A DNA stretch of 53,777 bases, from positions 1 through 53,777 of the forward strand of contig JAICYZ010000002.1 of assembly GCA_025933935.1 (NCBI GenBank), given 5' to 3'. The notes beneath the pieces were generated by a model. The model was given only the letters and a program-made list of their open reading frames with translations, did no database searches and was not told the DNA's origin. The first letter of the stretch is position 1. Every line of letters begins with the position of its first letter. Positions 52,238 through 53,777 of the stretch are shown here, in pieces. This stretch comes from Chitinophagaceae bacterium. Its GTDB lineage: Bacteria; Bacteroidota; Bacteroidia; Chitinophagales; Chitinophagaceae. The translations under genes were made by a program, and so were the position numbers.

Positions 52238-53542
52238 ATGCTGTATCAACTTTTTGAATGGTTTGCAAAAAATGGAATCAAATTTCCCGGAAGCGGGCTG
52301 GTCCATTTTATCACCTTCAGGGTGTTGGTCGCTGTATTGCTATCGCTCATCATCACGATGATCTATGGTAAAAAGCTCATCCGTATTTTAAAGAAAAAAC
52401 AAATTGGCGAATCAGTGCGGGAACTGGGTTTGGCAGGAGAAAAAATGAAAAGCGGCACTCCAACCATGGGCGGAATTATTATCCTTCTGGCTATCTTAAT
52501 TCCTACTTTATTGCTTGCAGATTTGAATAAAGTTTATGTAAGGTTGATGCTTTTATGTACTGTGTGGCTTGGTATTATCGGGTTTGTAGACGATTATTTA
52601 AAGATAAAAGCAAAACGCATTTCAAGGGAAAAAGGCATACCGTATAAAAAAACAAATGCTGATGGACTGGCAGGAAAATTTAAAATTTTTGGTCAGGTTA
52701 TTCTCGGAATTATTATTGGCGCTACGCTTTATTTTAATCCGGCCGTGGTGGTAAAAAGAGAGATAATGGGATCAAAACCAATGGCTACTTTTGTTCCTCA
52801 ACGTGGCGAACACAAAGTAGGAGAAGATACCATTATTTCTGCCGGGGAAGTGCATCGTTTTGTTACTGTAAAAACGCCAATTACAACAATCCCATTTGTC
52901 AAAACTCATGAGTTCAATTATGCAAAATTATTGCCGGCGAGTTGGGAAGACTACACCTATATCTTGTATATCATTATTGTAATTTTTATTGTAACGGCTG
53001 TTTCAAACGGAGCGAATATCACAGATGGTTTGGATGGCCTTGCCACCGGTGTGAGTGCGATCATTGGCTTGGGATTGGGTGTGTTTGTTTTTGTAAGTGG
53101 CGATGTGCGTATCGCAGAATACCTGAACATTATGTACATCCCGAATCTAAGTGAATTGGCAATTTTTATCGCCGCGTTTGTGGGCGCTTGTGTCGGCTTT
53201 TTATGGTATAATGCTTATCCGGCGCAGGTTTTCATGGGTGATACTGGTAGCCTGGCGCTTGGTGGAATTATCGCATCGCTTGCGATTATTGTAAGAAAAG
53301 AATTATTGATTCCTATTTTTTGTTTTGTTTTTTTAGTAGAAAATCTGAGTGTGATGATACAGGTTTCTTATTTCAAATACACAAAGAAAAAATATGGTGA
53401 AGGAAGAAGGGTTTTTTTAATGAGCCCGCTGCATCATCATTATCAAAAATTAGGTTATCACGAGAGTAAGATAGCGGTGCGTTTTTGGGTGGTAACGATT
53501 CTTACGATGGTGCTGGCAGTGGTTACTTTAAAATTGAGATAA
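52238..53542 (+). CDS. mraY: Phospho-MurNAc-pentapeptide transferase
   Basis: A 434-aa membrane enzyme with about 10 helices that moves phospho-MurNAc-pentapeptide to undecaprenyl phosphate, making lipid I. GFVDDYLKI (DDxxK), NITDGLDGLATG, FMGDTGSLALGG and SPLHHHYQKLGYHE carry the catalytic acids and HHH region. A periplasmic insert of about 65 residues (from about KPMATFVPQRGEH) makes it longer than the 360-aa E. coli protein; this insert is typical of Bacteroidota. No murD follows within the window. Confidence 0.95.
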   Translation: MLYQLFEWFAKNGIKFPGSGLVHFITFRVLVAVLLSLIITMIYGKKLIRILKKKQIGESVRELGLAGEKMKSGTPTMGGIIILLAILIPTLLLADLNKVYVRLMLLCTVWLGIIGFVDDYLKIKAKRISREKGIPYKKTNADGLAGKFKIFGQVILGIIIGATLYFNPAVVVKREIMGSKPMATFVPQRGEHKVGEDTIISAGEVHRFVTVKTPITTIPFVKTHEFNYAKLLPASWEDYTYILYIIIVIFIVTAVSNGANITDGLDGLATGVSAIIGLGLGVFVFVSGDVRIAEYLNIMYIPNLSELAIFIAAFVGACVGFLWYNAYPAQVFMGDTGSLALGGIIASLAIIVRKELLIPIFCFVFLVENLSVMIQVSYFKYTKKKYGEGRRVFLMSPLHHHYQKLGYHESKIAVRFWVVTILTMVLAVVTLKLR

Positions 53543-53564
53543 GTTTCGAATGAAGAATTAATTG

Positions 53565-53679
53565 AAGAGTTTGTCTTTATGAAAACTATTTTTTTGAGTA
53601 AAAAAATGTAAGTACAGTATTTATGGTTTGATGAAAAGTGATTTAAGAATTTGTCTTTATGAAAACAATTTTTTTTGAA
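53565..53679. repeat. Direct repeat downstream of mraY
   Basis: TTGTCTTTATGAAAAC is repeated exactly at 53571 and 53651, an 80-bp offset, within similar flanks (about 34 bp each, 53565-53598 and 53645-53679). Each copy has a very short ORF starting MKTIF. This 235-bp tail holds no other gene that I can see. Confidence 0.6.
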
Positions 53680-53703
53680 TTGAATTAACGTTAGAAAAGT
53701 AAT

Positions 53704-53719
53704 TATTTGTTTGTTTACT
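53704..53719 (+). repeat. Intergenic 16-mer motif, exact copy
   Basis: TATTTGTTTGTTTACT near the right edge, oriented towards the next dcw gene beyond the window. Confidence 0.6.
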
Positions 53720-53777
53720 GTTTCAAAAACTTGAACAATTCCAATGCCTGTGAAGCTTTCCTAACCCCTTAAATTCA

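Noticed and set aside
1-53777. tRNA, rRNA, insertion sequences or prophage genes
   Set aside because: No cloverleaf, no conserved rRNA segments, and no transposase, integrase or terminal inverted repeats were seen on reading through.

Overview
The window is a chromosomal segment of a Bacteroidota bacterium, most likely of the Chitinophagaceae. The evidence is AT-rich DNA, almost no Shine-Dalgarno sequences, Bacteroidota-type promoters (TTTG, about 20 nt, then TAnnTTTG), an ECF sigma/FecR/SusC/SusD cluster, Bacteroidota forms of YidC, FtsL, FtsI (with PASTA) and MraY, and CSCK-type lipoprotein signals. I see no tRNA, rRNA, CRISPR array or insertion sequence.

Layout. 1-2163 (minus): three genes of the oxidative L-fucose pathway, namely L-fucose dehydrogenase (cut by the left edge), L-fuconolactonase and a FAH-family diketo-deoxy-fuconate hydrolase. 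2229-4382 (minus): arginine decarboxylase and rpmI-rplT. 4663-8631: DoxX and MFS (plus), then a zinc-free MDR oxidoreductase and NDH-2 (minus). 8929-15341: yidC, two small secreted proteins, a TPR protein, comA (phosphosulfolactate synthase) and aroE. 15639-17499: a sodium/solute symporter with a 66-aa membrane protein. 17604-22384: the second fucose locus, with GH29 fucosidase, ketodeoxyfuconate dehydrogenase, FucP and a mutarotase (minus), and a divergent AraC regulator. 22728-31958 (minus): a fatty acid desaturase and a polysaccharide utilisation locus (sigma, FecR, SusC, SusD, GH43).

32303-41363: rpsG and rpsL, ilvE, a UDG/HolD-like unknown with rdgB, an ECF sigma factor with a putative membrane partner, a thioesterase, a YkuK-like protein, a two-gene nucleotidyltransferase module whose second gene looks frameshifted, queA and an orphan histidine kinase. 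41507-46389: yqgE, a 51-aa peptide, a PlsC-like acyltransferase, a 495-bp gap holding a candidate minus-strand ncRNA, and several secreted proteins of unknown function. 46720-53542: the start of the dcw (division and cell wall) cluster, mraZ-rsmH-ftsL-ftsI-murE-mraY, behind phased MraZ-type operator repeats.

How the genes work together. The two fucose loci read as one pathway: fucosidase releases L-fucose outside the cytoplasm, FucP imports it, the mutarotase equilibrates anomers, and the dehydrogenase, lactonase, second dehydrogenase and FAH hydrolase carry it towards pyruvate and lactate. Only fuconate dehydratase is missing from the window. The sigma/FecR/SusCD/GH43 locus is a separate, trans-envelope-regulated glycan system.

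Most worth a second look: the nucleotidyltransferase module and its frameshift, the candidate ncRNA at 43.4-43.6 kb, a 16-mer (TATTTGTTTGTTTACT) repeated in intergenic regions, and the split fucose pathway. Several ORF-track starts are TTG or overlong, and I re-assigned them where the protein family or upstream sequence decided it.
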